Below, in pieces: positions 16,598-25,811 of a stretch of DNA of 64,000 nucleotides (the stretch's first letter is position 1; each line of letters starts with the position of its first letter). The notes under the pieces are model-generated. The model was not told the DNA's origin. It worked only from the letters and a program-made list of their open reading frames with translations, and did not search any database. The position numbers were made by a program, and so were the translations under genes. The DNA is from Mycobacterium sp. shizuoka-1. GTDB taxonomy: Bacteria; Actinomycetota; Actinomycetes; Mycobacteriales; Mycobacteriaceae. The stretch covers positions 152,287 to 216,286 of the forward strand of contig NZ_BEWG01000022.1 of NCBI RefSeq assembly GCF_002723835.1. The letters are read 5' to 3'.

Positions 16598-17410
16598 TGC
16601 GTCTCGCTTGAGCGCGGGGTGGCTCTTGCTCAGCAGCGGTAGCAGCACACGGTGCGGCAGCGCCTGAAAGAGCCGGGTGCTGATCACGTTCTGGATACCG
16701 GCGATGACGTCACCCTTGTCGCTGTCGAGCGCATCGATGCCGATCTTGGCGACGGTGCGCGACGGCATCCACATGAACTTCGGGAAGGCGTCGGCGAACG
16801 CGCGTTCGTCCATCCCTGCCGCGCTCAGGAATTCGGTGCGTACCGGGCCGGGGTGCAGAACCGCCGCGGTGACGCCGGTGCCGGCAAGCTCGCCGCGCAG
16901 CCCGGCGGTGAAGCTGCGGACGAAGGCCTTGGTGGCGGCGTAGCCGGCCTGGCCGGGGAACGGTTGAAAACCAGCAGTCGATCCGACGTTGAGGATCGCG
17001 CCGCGGCCGCGCGGCACCATCTGCTGCACAGCGCGTGCGGTGAGATCGATGACCGCTTCGACGTTGACGCGTACCTGAGCGATCTCGTCGGCGACCGGTG
17101 CGGTGGCGACCGCACCGACCACACCGATGCCGGCGTTGTTGACCAGGATGTCGACGGTCAGGCCGCGCCGCTCGACCTCGTCGAAGAGGGCAGCGCGGGC
17201 GTCGGCATCGGCGACATCACACGCGATGACCTCGACGCGGACCTTGTCTTGCAGTTCGGTGGCCAGTTCTCTGAGCTTGTCCTCGCGGCGGGCGACCAAC
17301 GTGACCCCGTGCCCGCGGGCGGCGAGTTCACGGGCGAGGTCGGCGCCGATGCCCGAGGAGGCCCCGGTGACGACGGCGGTGGACTCAGGAGACGGCGGCG
17401 GCAGCGGCAT
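16586..17410 (-). CDS. Short-chain dehydrogenase/reductase
   Basis: A 274-residue classical SDR. The NAD(P)-binding TGASSGIG is at 15-22, NNAG follows near residue 91, and the catalytic Ser and YAATK are near 144-161. The C-terminus has a membrane-attaching flavour (FQALPHRVLLPLLSKSHP). It would oxidise or reduce a hydroxyl/ketone on an unknown lipid-like substrate. It stands alone between a convergent neighbour and a divergent pyridoxamine-oxidase-like gene. Confidence 0.88.
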   Translation of the reverse strand: MPLPPPSPESTAVVTGASSGIGADLARELAARGHGVTLVARREDKLRELATELQDKVRVEVIACDVADADARAALFDEVERRGLTVDILVNNAGIGVVGAVATAPVADEIAQVRVNVEAVIDLTARAVQQMVPRGRGAILNVGSTAGFQPFPGQAGYAATKAFVRSFTAGLRGELAGTGVTAAVLHPGPVRTEFLSAAGMDERAFADAFPKFMWMPSRTVAKIGIDALDSDKGDVIAGIQNVISTRLFQALPHRVLLPLLSKSHPALKRDASRN

Positions 17411-17474
17411 TTGGTTGGCAACCCTATGGCACAGCGCCGGTATTCCCTCGATGGCTTGGGGTTATCGTCGGCCC

Positions 17475-17843
17475 ATGAGCGTCAAGGTGGATCTCGATCA
17501 GCTCGCCGGCACGCTGGCCGATTATCCGTTCGGCTATCTGATCACCGTGAGCGACGAGCACCGCGCGCACACCGTCGCGGTAGACCCCCGGCTCGTCGGG
17601 GGCGTACTCGACGTCGGCTCGGTGGGCAACAGCACCCGCCGCAACGCGCTGGCCCACTCCGACGTGACGGTGCTGTGGCCCCCTCGCGAACCGGGCGGGT
17701 ACAGCCTCATCGTGGACGGGCACGCCGATTTCCACGGCGACGCGCTGCGGGTGATTCCGCAGCGGGCGGTGCTGCACCGGCCTGCCGTGCCGGGCGTGGC
17801 CACGGCATCTGGCTGCGGCGACGACTGCGTTCCGCTGGGGTGA
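17475..17843 (+). CDS. Pyridoxamine 5'-phosphate oxidase-fold protein
   Basis: A 122-residue split-barrel protein (YPFGYLITVSDEHRAHTVAV at the start) of the flavin/F420-binding PNPOx-like family. It ends with a short Cys-containing tail (GCGDDCVPLG). The function within this large family is unknown. Its 3' end lies ten bases before the palindromic repeat that borders the DUF559 gene. Confidence 0.7.
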   Translation: MSVKVDLDQLAGTLADYPFGYLITVSDEHRAHTVAVDPRLVGGVLDVGSVGNSTRRNALAHSDVTVLWPPREPGGYSLIVDGHADFHGDALRVIPQRAVLHRPAVPGVATASGCGDDCVPLG

Positions 17844-17852
17844 CCGACGCCT

Positions 17853-17912
17853 CGAACGTGTGCCCTATGCACGCAAATCGCCGAAAAACCGTGCACAAGG
17901 CCCACACTCGGC
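17853..17912. repeat. 60-bp palindromic repeat, 3' flank of DUF559 gene
   Basis: This 60-bp block and the one at 18772-18831 align without gaps at 43 of 60 positions in the same orientation; the last 21 bases (from GTGCA to CACACTCGG) differ at only two. Each copy is itself an imperfect inverted repeat: the outer right arm GCCCACACTCG mirrors a TCGA..TGTG.. left arm, and TGCAC/GTGCA form an inner pair. The block ends one base before the stop codon of the enclosed gene. Confidence 0.75.
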
Positions 17913-17913
17913 G

Positions 17914-18747
17914 CTAAATCGCGCATCCCGCCGCGCGCAATTTCGTTGCTACCCGTTCGACGATGACATTCGGTCGCTTCATCATTTCGGCGCTGATTCG
18001 CACAACCACCCAACCCGCAGCTTCCAACTGCGCAATCCGCTCCAGGTCCCACGCCCGCTGCCGGCCATCAGTCCAATGTTGAACACCGTCGTATTCGACG
18101 GCGACCTTCCATTCCCGCCAGCCCATGTCCACGCGAATATGTAGATCTCGGAATTCGATCTGTGTCTCCGGCCGCGGTAGGCCGGCCTGAACCAGTAGCA
18201 GTCGTAACCTGCTCTCTTGCGGCGATTCGGCGCCGCCGTCCACCAACGGCAGTGTCGAGCGCAGTCGGGACACGCCCCTAGCGCGAGGGTGCCTTTCGGC
18301 AATCGCCTCCACCGCGGCGTACTTCAGCCCAGTAGCGTTCATCAATGCGTCGAGGACGGGAATGGTCTGGACTAACTGACCGCGACGGCCGATATCGAAG
18401 GCGGTGCGCGCCGCCGTCGTCACCGGCATGCTTGCGGTCAGGCACGTCTCGTCGGACTCAAGGTCCCACGTGTGCACGACTATGCCGCGGGCGGCATGCC
18501 GGTCGGCACGAATAATTTCCGCCGGGGCCAAGGGATCTATCCACTTCGTGCCGAACGCAGCTGCGGCGGATAGTCCACACAATGTGGCTCCGGTAGCCAG
18601 GTGTGCAGCCCGCGCTCGCAATTGAGCGGTCAGTTCGACGTCGCGGGATAGGTAGACATCGCGATAGACCGCTTTGTATCCACGCGCCAGCGCTCTTCTG
18701 GTGATCTCACCGCGGCGCACCGCAGCACTTCCGATAAATGGTTGCAC
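17914..18747 (-). CDS. DUF559 nuclease-fold protein with AbiEi-like N-terminus
   Basis: A 277-residue protein (GTG start at 18747). Residues 1-35 resemble the winged-helix start of AbiEi-type antitoxins (ITRRALARGYKAVYRDVYL). Residues 165-250 are a DUF559/Vsr-like PD-(D/E)XK nuclease core: Glu178 in SPQESRLR, Asp207 in VDMGW, Glu218 and Asp220 in VEYDG, His224, and Trp246 in the GW strand. All the expected acidic residues are intact, so nicking or cutting activity is plausible. No partner toxin is adjacent. It is bracketed by the palindromic repeats at 17853 and 18772, and is less GC-biased than its neighbours. A similar gene, similarly bracketed, is at 52243. Confidence 0.75.
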   Translation of the reverse strand: MQPFIGSAAVRRGEITRRALARGYKAVYRDVYLSRDVELTAQLRARAAHLATGATLCGLSAAAAFGTKWIDPLAPAEIIRADRHAARGIVVHTWDLESDETCLTASMPVTTAARTAFDIGRRGQLVQTIPVLDALMNATGLKYAAVEAIAERHPRARGVSRLRSTLPLVDGGAESPQESRLRLLLVQAGLPRPETQIEFRDLHIRVDMGWREWKVAVEYDGVQHWTDGRQRAWDLERIAQLEAAGWVVVRISAEMMKRPNVIVERVATKLRAAGCAI

Positions 18748-18771
18748 CTCGACACGATCACTGCCTCTCTC

Positions 18772-18831
18772 TCGACTGTGGGTGCTGTGCACGCGATTTC
18801 GCCAAATTCTGTGCATAAAGCCCACACTCGG
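18772..18831. repeat. 60-bp palindromic repeat, 5' flank of DUF559 gene
   Basis: The direct-repeat partner of 17853-17912. It is an imperfect palindrome: the left arm reads TCGACTGTGGG..TGTGCAC and the right arm GTGCATAAAGCCCACACTCG. It lies 24 bases upstream of the GTG start, where it could also act as an operator or contain the promoter. The groEL2 terminator follows after 6 bases. Confidence 0.75.
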
Positions 18832-18837
18832 GACAAA

Positions 18838-18872
18838 CGAAAAAGCCCGGCTCGCGAAGCGAGCCGGGCTTT
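18838..18872 (-). terminator. Intrinsic terminator of groEL2
   Basis: A perfect 14-bp stem (18842-18855 with 18859-18872) and three-base loop, followed on the minus strand by a run of five T. It lies 14 bases beyond the groEL2 stop and is one of the few textbook intrinsic terminators in the window. Confidence 0.9.
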
Positions 18873-18886
18873 CCCGTTGGACAGAC

Positions 18887-20643
<1,757 letters not shown>

Positions 20644-20651
20644 CCACCTTT

Positions 20652-20678
20652 TTAGCACTCGCCCATGGTGAGTGCAAG
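20652..20678 (-). promoter_or_regulatory. CIRCE element 2 (HrcA operator)
   Basis: TTAGCACTC-N9-GAGTGCAAG, a second near-perfect CIRCE box, 35 bp from the first as measured start to start. Two adjacent boxes suggest cooperative HrcA control of groEL2. Confidence 0.92.
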
Positions 20679-20693
20679 ATCAATCACAGCCGT

Positions 20694-21251
20694 TCACCCG
20701 GCGCGTAAACCGGCCACGACGACGTTGGTGATCCGATCGGCCACGTCTTCTCCGTAGGTCTGGCCGCTCTTGCAGACGACCAGAAGCGCCTTGAGTTCGG
20801 CGACGCCGACATCGGTGCGGGCGGTGCCGGCCTGCTGCGCCGCCGCCAGCATCTCGCCCAGCAGGCCGAGGAACTCCGCCTCGGCACCCGGAGCAGCCGT
20901 GTCGAGGTCGATCCCGTAACCGGCCAGTGCCTCGACCATCCCGTGGTCGGCGGCACCCGTGCGCGCGGTCTCCCGCATGAAGTCGAACAGCGCGGTGGCC
21001 GGTTCGGCGGCCAGCAATTCCCGGCCGCGTGCCACGACGAGCCGGATCCGCTCGCCGATGACCGCCTCGAACAGTGCTTCCTTGGTCGGAAAGTGGCGAT
21101 AGACCGTGCCCGCGCCGACGCCTGCCCGGCGGGCGATCTCGTCGATCGGCACGCCGAGCCCTTGCTCGGCGAACACCTCGTAGGCCACCTGCAGCACCCG
21201 GGCCCGGTTGCGCGCCGCATCGGCTCGCAGCGGCCGACAGCTCAGAGCCAC
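20694..21251 (-). CDS. TetR family transcriptional regulator
   Basis: A 185-residue repressor with an N-terminal helix-turn-helix (IDEIARRAGVGAGTVYRHFP, about residues 36-55) and a helical ligand domain of the TetR_C 'SBD' type. The GTG start at 21251 is used. It is divergent from the SDR at 21353, with two copies of a palindromic box between them, so it probably represses itself and that SDR. The inducer is unknown. Confidence 0.88.
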   Translation of the reverse strand: MALSCRPLRADAARNRARVLQVAYEVFAEQGLGVPIDEIARRAGVGAGTVYRHFPTKEALFEAVIGERIRLVVARGRELLAAEPATALFDFMRETARTGAADHGMVEALAGYGIDLDTAAPGAEAEFLGLLGEMLAAAQQAGTARTDVGVAELKALLVVCKSGQTYGEDVADRITNVVVAGLRAG

Positions 21252-21269
21252 CTCGCATCCCTTCCCGCG

Positions 21270-21325
21270 TTGACAAAGCGGGGCGCACGTTCCGTATAGT
21301 CGAAGAAACCGGGGCGCGCGCTCCG
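21270..21325. promoter_or_regulatory. SDR promoter with two TetR operator boxes
   Basis: TTGACA (21270-21275) and TATAGT (21295-21300), 19 bp apart, form a promoter for the SDR at 21353. Two 16-bp partly palindromic boxes of the form CGGGGCGCNCGNTCCG lie at 21279-21294 (between -35 and -10) and 21310-21325 (around the start site). Their 31-bp offset is three helical turns, so two dimers would bind on the same face. Confidence 0.55.
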
Positions 21326-21352
21326 TTTATCCATCGTAATCGAGGAGACGCC

Positions 21353-22261
21353 GTGCCCCACCCAAGCCCACACTGGACCACTGCCGACATCCCGGATCAA
21401 TCCGGCCGCACGGCCGTGATCACCGGGGCCAACACCGGGCTGGGCTACGAGACCGCGCGGGGTCTTGCGGCCCGCGGAGCCCGGGTGGTGCTCGCCGTCC
21501 GCAACCTCGACAAGGGCAAGGCCGCCGCGGACCTCATCGTCCGGCGCTACCCCGGCGCCGACGTCACCGTGCAAGAACTCGACCTCACCTCGCTGGCGTC
21601 CATCCGCGGCGCCGCCGAGCAGCTGCGCGCCACCTACGACAGCATCGACCTGCTGATCAACAACGCGGGCGTGATGATGACGCCGAAGCAGACCACCGCC
21701 GACGGCTTCGAGCTGCAGTTCGGCACCAACCATCTGGGCCACTTCGCCCTCACCGGCCTGCTGCTGGACCGCGTGCTGGCGGCCAAGGGTTCGCGGATCG
21801 TCTCGGTCAGCAGCAACGGCCACCGCATGGGCCGCATCCGATTCGACGACCTGCAGTCCGAGCGCCGCTACAGCCGGACCGGCGCCTACGGCCAGTCCAA
21901 GCTGGCCAACCTGCTGTTCACCTACGAACTGCAGCGCCGGCTGGCCGGCACCGACACCATCGCCACCGCGGCGCACCCCGGCAGCTCGGCCACCGAACTG
22001 GGCCGCAACCTGCCGCGGATCGTCGAGTGGGGATTCGGCCTCACGGTGCAGAGCTCCGAGATGGGTGCACTGCCGACGCTGCGCGCCGCCACCGACCCGA
22101 GCGCGCCGGGCGGCCAGTACTACGGACCCGGCGGGTTCCTGCAGATGCGCGGCTACCCCAAGGCCGTCCGGTCCAACGGCCGCTCGCACGACATCGCCGC
22201 GCAGCGGCGGCTGTGGGCGGTGTCCGAGGAACTGACCGGGGTGGTGTACCCGCTCGGCTGA
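21353..22261 (+). CDS. Short-chain dehydrogenase (retinol dehydrogenase-like)
   Basis: A 302-residue SDR with the cofactor motif TGANTGLG near residue 24, NNAGVM, and the catalytic YGQSK. Its C-terminus ([28 protein letters not shown]) is nearly the same as that of the SDR at 26686, so the two are recent paralogues. The GTG start at 21353 has GAGGAG upstream. The paired operators suggest that this copy, unlike the other, is inducible. Confidence 0.88.
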   Translation: MPHPSPHWTTADIPDQSGRTAVITGANTGLGYETARGLAARGARVVLAVRNLDKGKAAADLIVRRYPGADVTVQELDLTSLASIRGAAEQLRATYDSIDLLINNAGVMMTPKQTTADGFELQFGTNHLGHFALTGLLLDRVLAAKGSRIVSVSSNGHRMGRIRFDDLQSERRYSRTGAYGQSKLANLLFTYELQRRLAGTDTIATAAHPGSSATELGRNLPRIVEWGFGLTVQSSEMGALPTLRAATDPSAPGGQYYGPGGFLQMRGYPKAVRSNGRSHDIAAQRRLWAVSEELTGVVYPLG

Positions 22262-22278
22262 GCGGCAGACTGGAGGCC

Positions 22279-22800
22279 ATGTCGCTGCTGCACGTGCCGC
22301 CCTATCCCCCGCCGCGCTACGACGGCGACGGCGAGGTCAGCGCCACCCTGCGCAAGGGCGACACCCCGGCCGACTTCCAGTCGTGGAGAGTCAGCTACAC
22401 CTACCTGGCCACCGAGCGGTCCACCGGCGGGGAGTTCGGCCTGTACCGGGTGGACCTGGGGCCGCAGGCCGGTGGACCCGGCCCGCATTTCCACAAGGCC
22501 ATGTCCGAATCGTTCTTCGTGCTGTCCGGGCAGGTTCGGCTCTTCGACGGCCGGGACTGGACCGTCGGCGACCAGGGCGACTACCTCTACGTCCCGCCCG
22601 GGGGCCTGCACGGCTTCGGCAACGTGTCCGACGAACCGGCGTCGCTGCTGATGCTGTTCACGCCGGGCGCGCCCCGCGAGTTCTATTTCGAGGGTCTGCC
22701 CCGCCTCGGTGAGCTGTCCGAGGAGCAGCGCACCGAGTTCTTCCACCGCAACGACAACTTCTTCCCCGAACCGCCCGTCGACAAAGATGCGTATCCGTAA
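22279..22800 (+). CDS. Cupin-domain protein
   Basis: A 173-residue single cupin. Motif 1 (GPHFHKAMSESFFVLSG) and motif 2 (YVPPGGLHGFGN) supply the His/Glu/His metal ligands. It starts 17 bases after the SDR stop with TGGAGG ahead of the ATG, so it is probably in the same TetR-controlled unit. Cupins of this kind can be dioxygenases, isomerases or binding proteins; the reaction is unknown. Confidence 0.8.
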   Translation: MSLLHVPPYPPPRYDGDGEVSATLRKGDTPADFQSWRVSYTYLATERSTGGEFGLYRVDLGPQAGGPGPHFHKAMSESFFVLSGQVRLFDGRDWTVGDQGDYLYVPPGGLHGFGNVSDEPASLLMLFTPGAPREFYFEGLPRLGELSEEQRTEFFHRNDNFFPEPPVDKDAYP

Positions 22801-22843
22801 TCCGTTGCGCTAAGGTTCTTCTCGACCGAGAGGAGTCCCAGGG

Positions 22844-24541
22844 GTGCGGGCAGTTGATGCGCCCAGCACCCAGGCATTGCGGGGCTGGCAACGGCGGGCG
22901 TTGGTGAAGTATCTGGCCGCCAAGCCGCGTGATTTTCTGGCCGTCGCGACCCCGGGCGCCGGTAAGACCACCTTCGCCCTGCGGATCGTGGCCGAGCTTC
23001 TCGCCGAGGGCACCGTCGAGACCATCACGATCGTCGTCCCGACCGAGCATCTCAAGATCCAGTGGGCGCAGGCCGCGGCACGGCACGGGATCGCGCTGGA
23101 TCCCAAGTTCTCCAACTCGAACTCGCAGACCTCGGCGGAGTACCACGGCGTGGTCGTCACCTACGCCCAGGTGGCCAGCCACCCCACCCGCCACCGGGTC
23201 CGCACCGAGAACCGCAAGACCCTGGTCGTGTTCGACGAGATCCACCACGGCGGCGACGCCAAGACGTGGGGCGACGCCATGCGGGAGGCGTTCGACGACG
23301 CGACGCGGCGCCTCGCCCTGACCGGGACACCGTTCCGCAGCGACGACAGCGCGATCCCGTTCGTGAACTACGAAGTCGGTCCGGACGGCTTCGCCCGCTC
23401 CCAGGCCGACCACACCTACGGCTATTCCGACGCGCTGGCCGACGGCGTCGTGCGACCGGTGATGTTCATGGCCTACTCCGGCGAGGCCCGCTGGCGCGAC
23501 AGCGCCGGCGAAGAGCACGCCGCGCGCCTGGGCGAACCGTTGACCGCCGAGCAGACCGCCCGGGCCTGGAAGACCGCGCTCAACCCGGCCGGTGAATGGA
23601 TGCCCGCGGTGATCGCGGCGGCCGACACCCGGCTGCGCGGCCTTCGCGAACACGTGCCCGACGCCGGCGGCATGATCATCGCCTCCGATCAGACCGCCGC
23701 CCGCGCCTACGCCGACCTGCTGCGCAAGATCACCGGTGAAGCGCCCACCGTCGTCCTCTCCGACGACAAGGGCGCCTCGGAGCGCATCTCGCAGTTCTCG
23801 GCGAGCACGTCGCGCTGGCTGGTGGCCGTGCGCATGGTCTCCGAAGGTGTCGACGTGCCCCGCCTGGCGGTCGGTGTCTACGCCACCAGCGCGTCGACGC
23901 CGCTGTTCTTCGCCCAGGCAATCGGCCGGTTCGTGCGCTCCCGGCGACCGGGCGAGACGGCCTGCATCTTCCTGCCGTCGGTGCCCAACCTGCTGATGCT
24001 GGCCAGCGAGATGGAAGCCCAGCGCAACCACGTGCTCGGCAAGCCGCACCGGGAGAACCTCGACGACGACCCCCTCGAGGCGGAGCTGGCCAAGCAGAAG
24101 CGCGACGAGCCCGACGAGGGCGAGAACAAGATTGAATACCTCGGCGCCGACGCCGAGCTGGATCAGGTGATCTTCGACGGCTCGTCGTTCGGGACGGCGA
24201 CACCGGCCGGCAGCGAGGAAGAGGCCGACTACCTCGGCATCCCCGGCCTGCTCGACGCCGAATCGATGCGAGACCTGTTGCGGCGCAGGCAAGAAGAGCA
24301 ACTCACCAAGCGCACCGCCAGCGGTGAGGCACCGCGGCTGACCACTCATGGCCAGCTGCGGGACCTGCGCCGCGAGCTCAACGCCCTGGTGTCACTGGCG
24401 CACCACCGCACCGGCAAGACGCACGGCCAGATCCACAACGAACTGCGCCGGGTCTGCGGCGGGCCGCCGGTGGCGGCGGCCACCAGCGATCAGCTCAAGG
24501 CCCGCATCGAAGCGGTTCGCGGCCTCACGTCATCGACCTGA
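22844..24541 (+). CDS. Superfamily 2 DEAD/DEAH-type helicase
   Basis: A 565-residue helicase/translocase. Motif I is ATPGAGKTT (residues 35-43), motif II VVFDEIHHGG (DEIH box), motif III ALTGTPFRSDD, and motif VI QAIGRFVRSRRPGE. The C-terminal part (DLLRRRQEEQL, then HHRTGKTHGQIHNELRR) resembles nucleic-acid-binding extensions of actinobacterial SF2 helicases. There is no nuclease or methyltransferase fusion, and no restriction or defence genes are nearby, so a repair or RNA role is equally possible. The GTG start has GAGAGGAG upstream. The 3' end overlaps the convergent gene by 17 bases. Confidence 0.85.
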   Translation: MRAVDAPSTQALRGWQRRALVKYLAAKPRDFLAVATPGAGKTTFALRIVAELLAEGTVETITIVVPTEHLKIQWAQAAARHGIALDPKFSNSNSQTSAEYHGVVVTYAQVASHPTRHRVRTENRKTLVVFDEIHHGGDAKTWGDAMREAFDDATRRLALTGTPFRSDDSAIPFVNYEVGPDGFARSQADHTYGYSDALADGVVRPVMFMAYSGEARWRDSAGEEHAARLGEPLTAEQTARAWKTALNPAGEWMPAVIAAADTRLRGLREHVPDAGGMIIASDQTAARAYADLLRKITGEAPTVVLSDDKGASERISQFSASTSRWLVAVRMVSEGVDVPRLAVGVYATSASTPLFFAQAIGRFVRSRRPGETACIFLPSVPNLLMLASEMEAQRNHVLGKPHRENLDDDPLEAELAKQKRDEPDEGENKIEYLGADAELDQVIFDGSSFGTATPAGSEEEADYLGIPGLLDAESMRDLLRRRQEEQLTKRTASGEAPRLTTHGQLRDLRRELNALVSLAHHRTGKTHGQIHNELRRVCGGPPVAAATSDQLKARIEAVRGLTSST

Positions 24542-25007
24542 CGTCGGCCAGCGTGCCCAGGTTGGCCAGCGAGTTGTCCAGATGGGACACCGGGAACGCC
24601 GGGAAGGGGATGTTCTCCCGGATCTCCGGCGGCACCTTGGACCAGTCGTAGGTCAGCGTCACCCGGGTCTGGTCGGCGGCCACCGGCTCCAGGTCGTAAC
24701 GCCAGGTCCAGCCGCCGAGTTCCAGGCTGCCGTCCTGCGCCAGCCCGCCCGGTGCCCAGGCGATGACGCGATCGGGTTCGAGCGCGACGACCTGGTTGGC
24801 CATCTCGTAGTGCTTGTCGGGGTGGCCCTCGTGATACATGGCGACCCGGAAGACCTGCCCGACGTGGCGCAGCGGCTGCGGGTCCACCGGGTCGCGGACC
24901 CAGCCGGTGCCGTCGATGTCCTTATGGGTGGTCGGGTCGGCGAGCACGCCGAACACGGCGGCGGCCGGTGCGTGGAGGACGGCGGTGACAATCAGAATTT
25001 CGGTCAT
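24525..25007 (-). CDS. SRPBCC (START-like) family protein
   Basis: A 160-residue polyketide-cyclase/START-fold protein (VTAVLHAPAAAVFGVLADP at the start, TRVTLTYDWSKVPPEIRE near the end) forming a hydrophobic ligand pocket. It resembles another such protein at 32593. The function and ligand are unknown. About 194 bases without a gene follow before the MazF-like gene; the only structure there is a weak 7-bp inverted repeat (25073-25103). Confidence 0.8.
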   Translation of the reverse strand: MTEILIVTAVLHAPAAAVFGVLADPTTHKDIDGTGWVRDPVDPQPLRHVGQVFRVAMYHEGHPDKHYEMANQVVALEPDRVIAWAPGGLAQDGSLELGGWTWRYDLEPVAADQTRVTLTYDWSKVPPEIRENIPFPAFPVSHLDNSLANLGTLADVRSMT

Positions 25008-25201
25008 GCTCTGGCTGACCGCCGCGGCCGGGAAAACTCATCGCTAGAGCCCGCCGTGGCTGCACGGCTGGCGATGACATCGTGAGGATCCGAGCTTGTC
25101 ATCCCTGAACTGTTGCAGACCAACAACTTTCAATCGCCGGTGTCAGCGGACTGCAGGGGTGAACCGTCGACAACGTCCCGGCTAGCGCAAGTTGGGCCCT
25201 G

Positions 25202-25525
25202 TCAATCCGCGAGCAACGGAATATCGAGGTCGTAGGTCAGCACGATTGCGGTTGCCAGTCGCCTTTCCTGCGCCTCGGAGAGATAGCCGACCGTTTTCCC
25301 GAGCAGCGCCCGCGGGATCGTCACCACATTGTCCACTGATATGGCCCCCGCCTGGTCCAGACCGTTCTCCGGGCCGACGGGCACTTCACTACTGAGGCCC
25401 TTCACCGTCGACGTGATCGGGGCAACCGTCACCTTGGTCATCGCCGGCCGGGCGATTGCCCGCGTCAAGACAGCAACCGGCCGGGTCTTATCAAGTTTGG
25501 CCAGACAGATCTCCCGCCCGCTCAT
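25202..25525 (-). CDS. MazF/PemK-like toxin
   Basis: A 107-residue protein of the PemK/MazF mRNA-interferase fold: GREICLAKLDKTRPVAVLTR opens the SH3-like barrel and KVTVAPITSTVKGLSSEVPV is the typical central strand pair, with TRP/TST residues where family members bind RNA. It would cleave mRNA when free of its antitoxin. The ATG at 25525 overlaps the antitoxin stop (ATGA), the standard antitoxin-toxin order. Confidence 0.85.
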   Translation of the reverse strand: MSGREICLAKLDKTRPVAVLTRAIARPAMTKVTVAPITSTVKGLSSEVPVGPENGLDQAGAISVDNVVTIPRALLGKTVGYLSEAQERRLATAIVLTYDLDIPLLAD

Positions 25526-25755
25526 TCCTTGACACCGATATTGGCCACGGTCCATTCGACCAGGCTGTCGAGGTCGTCATCTGTTCCGACTCGACGAAGG
25601 GTCTCGGCATCACTCGCAGCTGCCAAGCGACGCAATTCGCGTTCAAGGGCCGCTTCTACCAGGGACGCGCGACTACGCGCGCGGCCCGAGGCGACAAGCC
25701 GGTCCAGCTCAGCGACCAATGAATCGGCCAAGCGAATCGCGATCTGAGTGCTCAT
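25522..25755 (-). CDS. MazE-like ribbon-helix-helix antitoxin
   Basis: A 77-residue protein with an N-terminal ribbon-helix-helix (MSTQIAIRLADSLVAELDRL, SRASLVEAALERELRR) and an acidic C-terminal toxin-binding tail. It should neutralise the MazF-like protein and repress the operon through the palindrome just upstream. Its -10 (TAGATT on the minus strand) ends six bases before the ATG, so the message is probably leaderless. Confidence 0.85.
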   Translation of the reverse strand: MSTQIAIRLADSLVAELDRLVASGRARSRASLVEAALERELRRLAAASDAETLRRVGTDDDLDSLVEWTVANIGVKE

Positions 25756-25763
25756 GTACCAAA

Positions 25764-25802
25764 TCTACCACGTGCATCCCAATTCGGGATGCACGTGGTA
25801 GA
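25764..25802 (-). promoter_or_regulatory. Antitoxin operator: perfect 17-bp-arm palindrome
   Basis: A perfect inverted repeat, 17-bp arms around a 5-bp spacer (aattc), lies directly in front of the antitoxin gene. Its proximal arm overlaps the -10 hexamer. The length allows two RHH dimers to bind. It may also terminate the HAD-phosphatase mRNA, whose stop is 10 bases away on the other side of the start region, in either orientation. Confidence 0.75.
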
Positions 25803-25811
25803 CGCATACAC

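Noticed and set aside
22658..24349. A 563-codon minus-strand frame opposite the helicase
   Set aside because: Shadow of the helicase gene; the helicase motifs I, II, III and VI are intact on the other strand.
25073..25103. 7-bp inverted repeat GATGACA/TGTCATC in the gap before the MazF-like gene
   Set aside because: Long loop and short arms; expected by chance in this amount of sequence.
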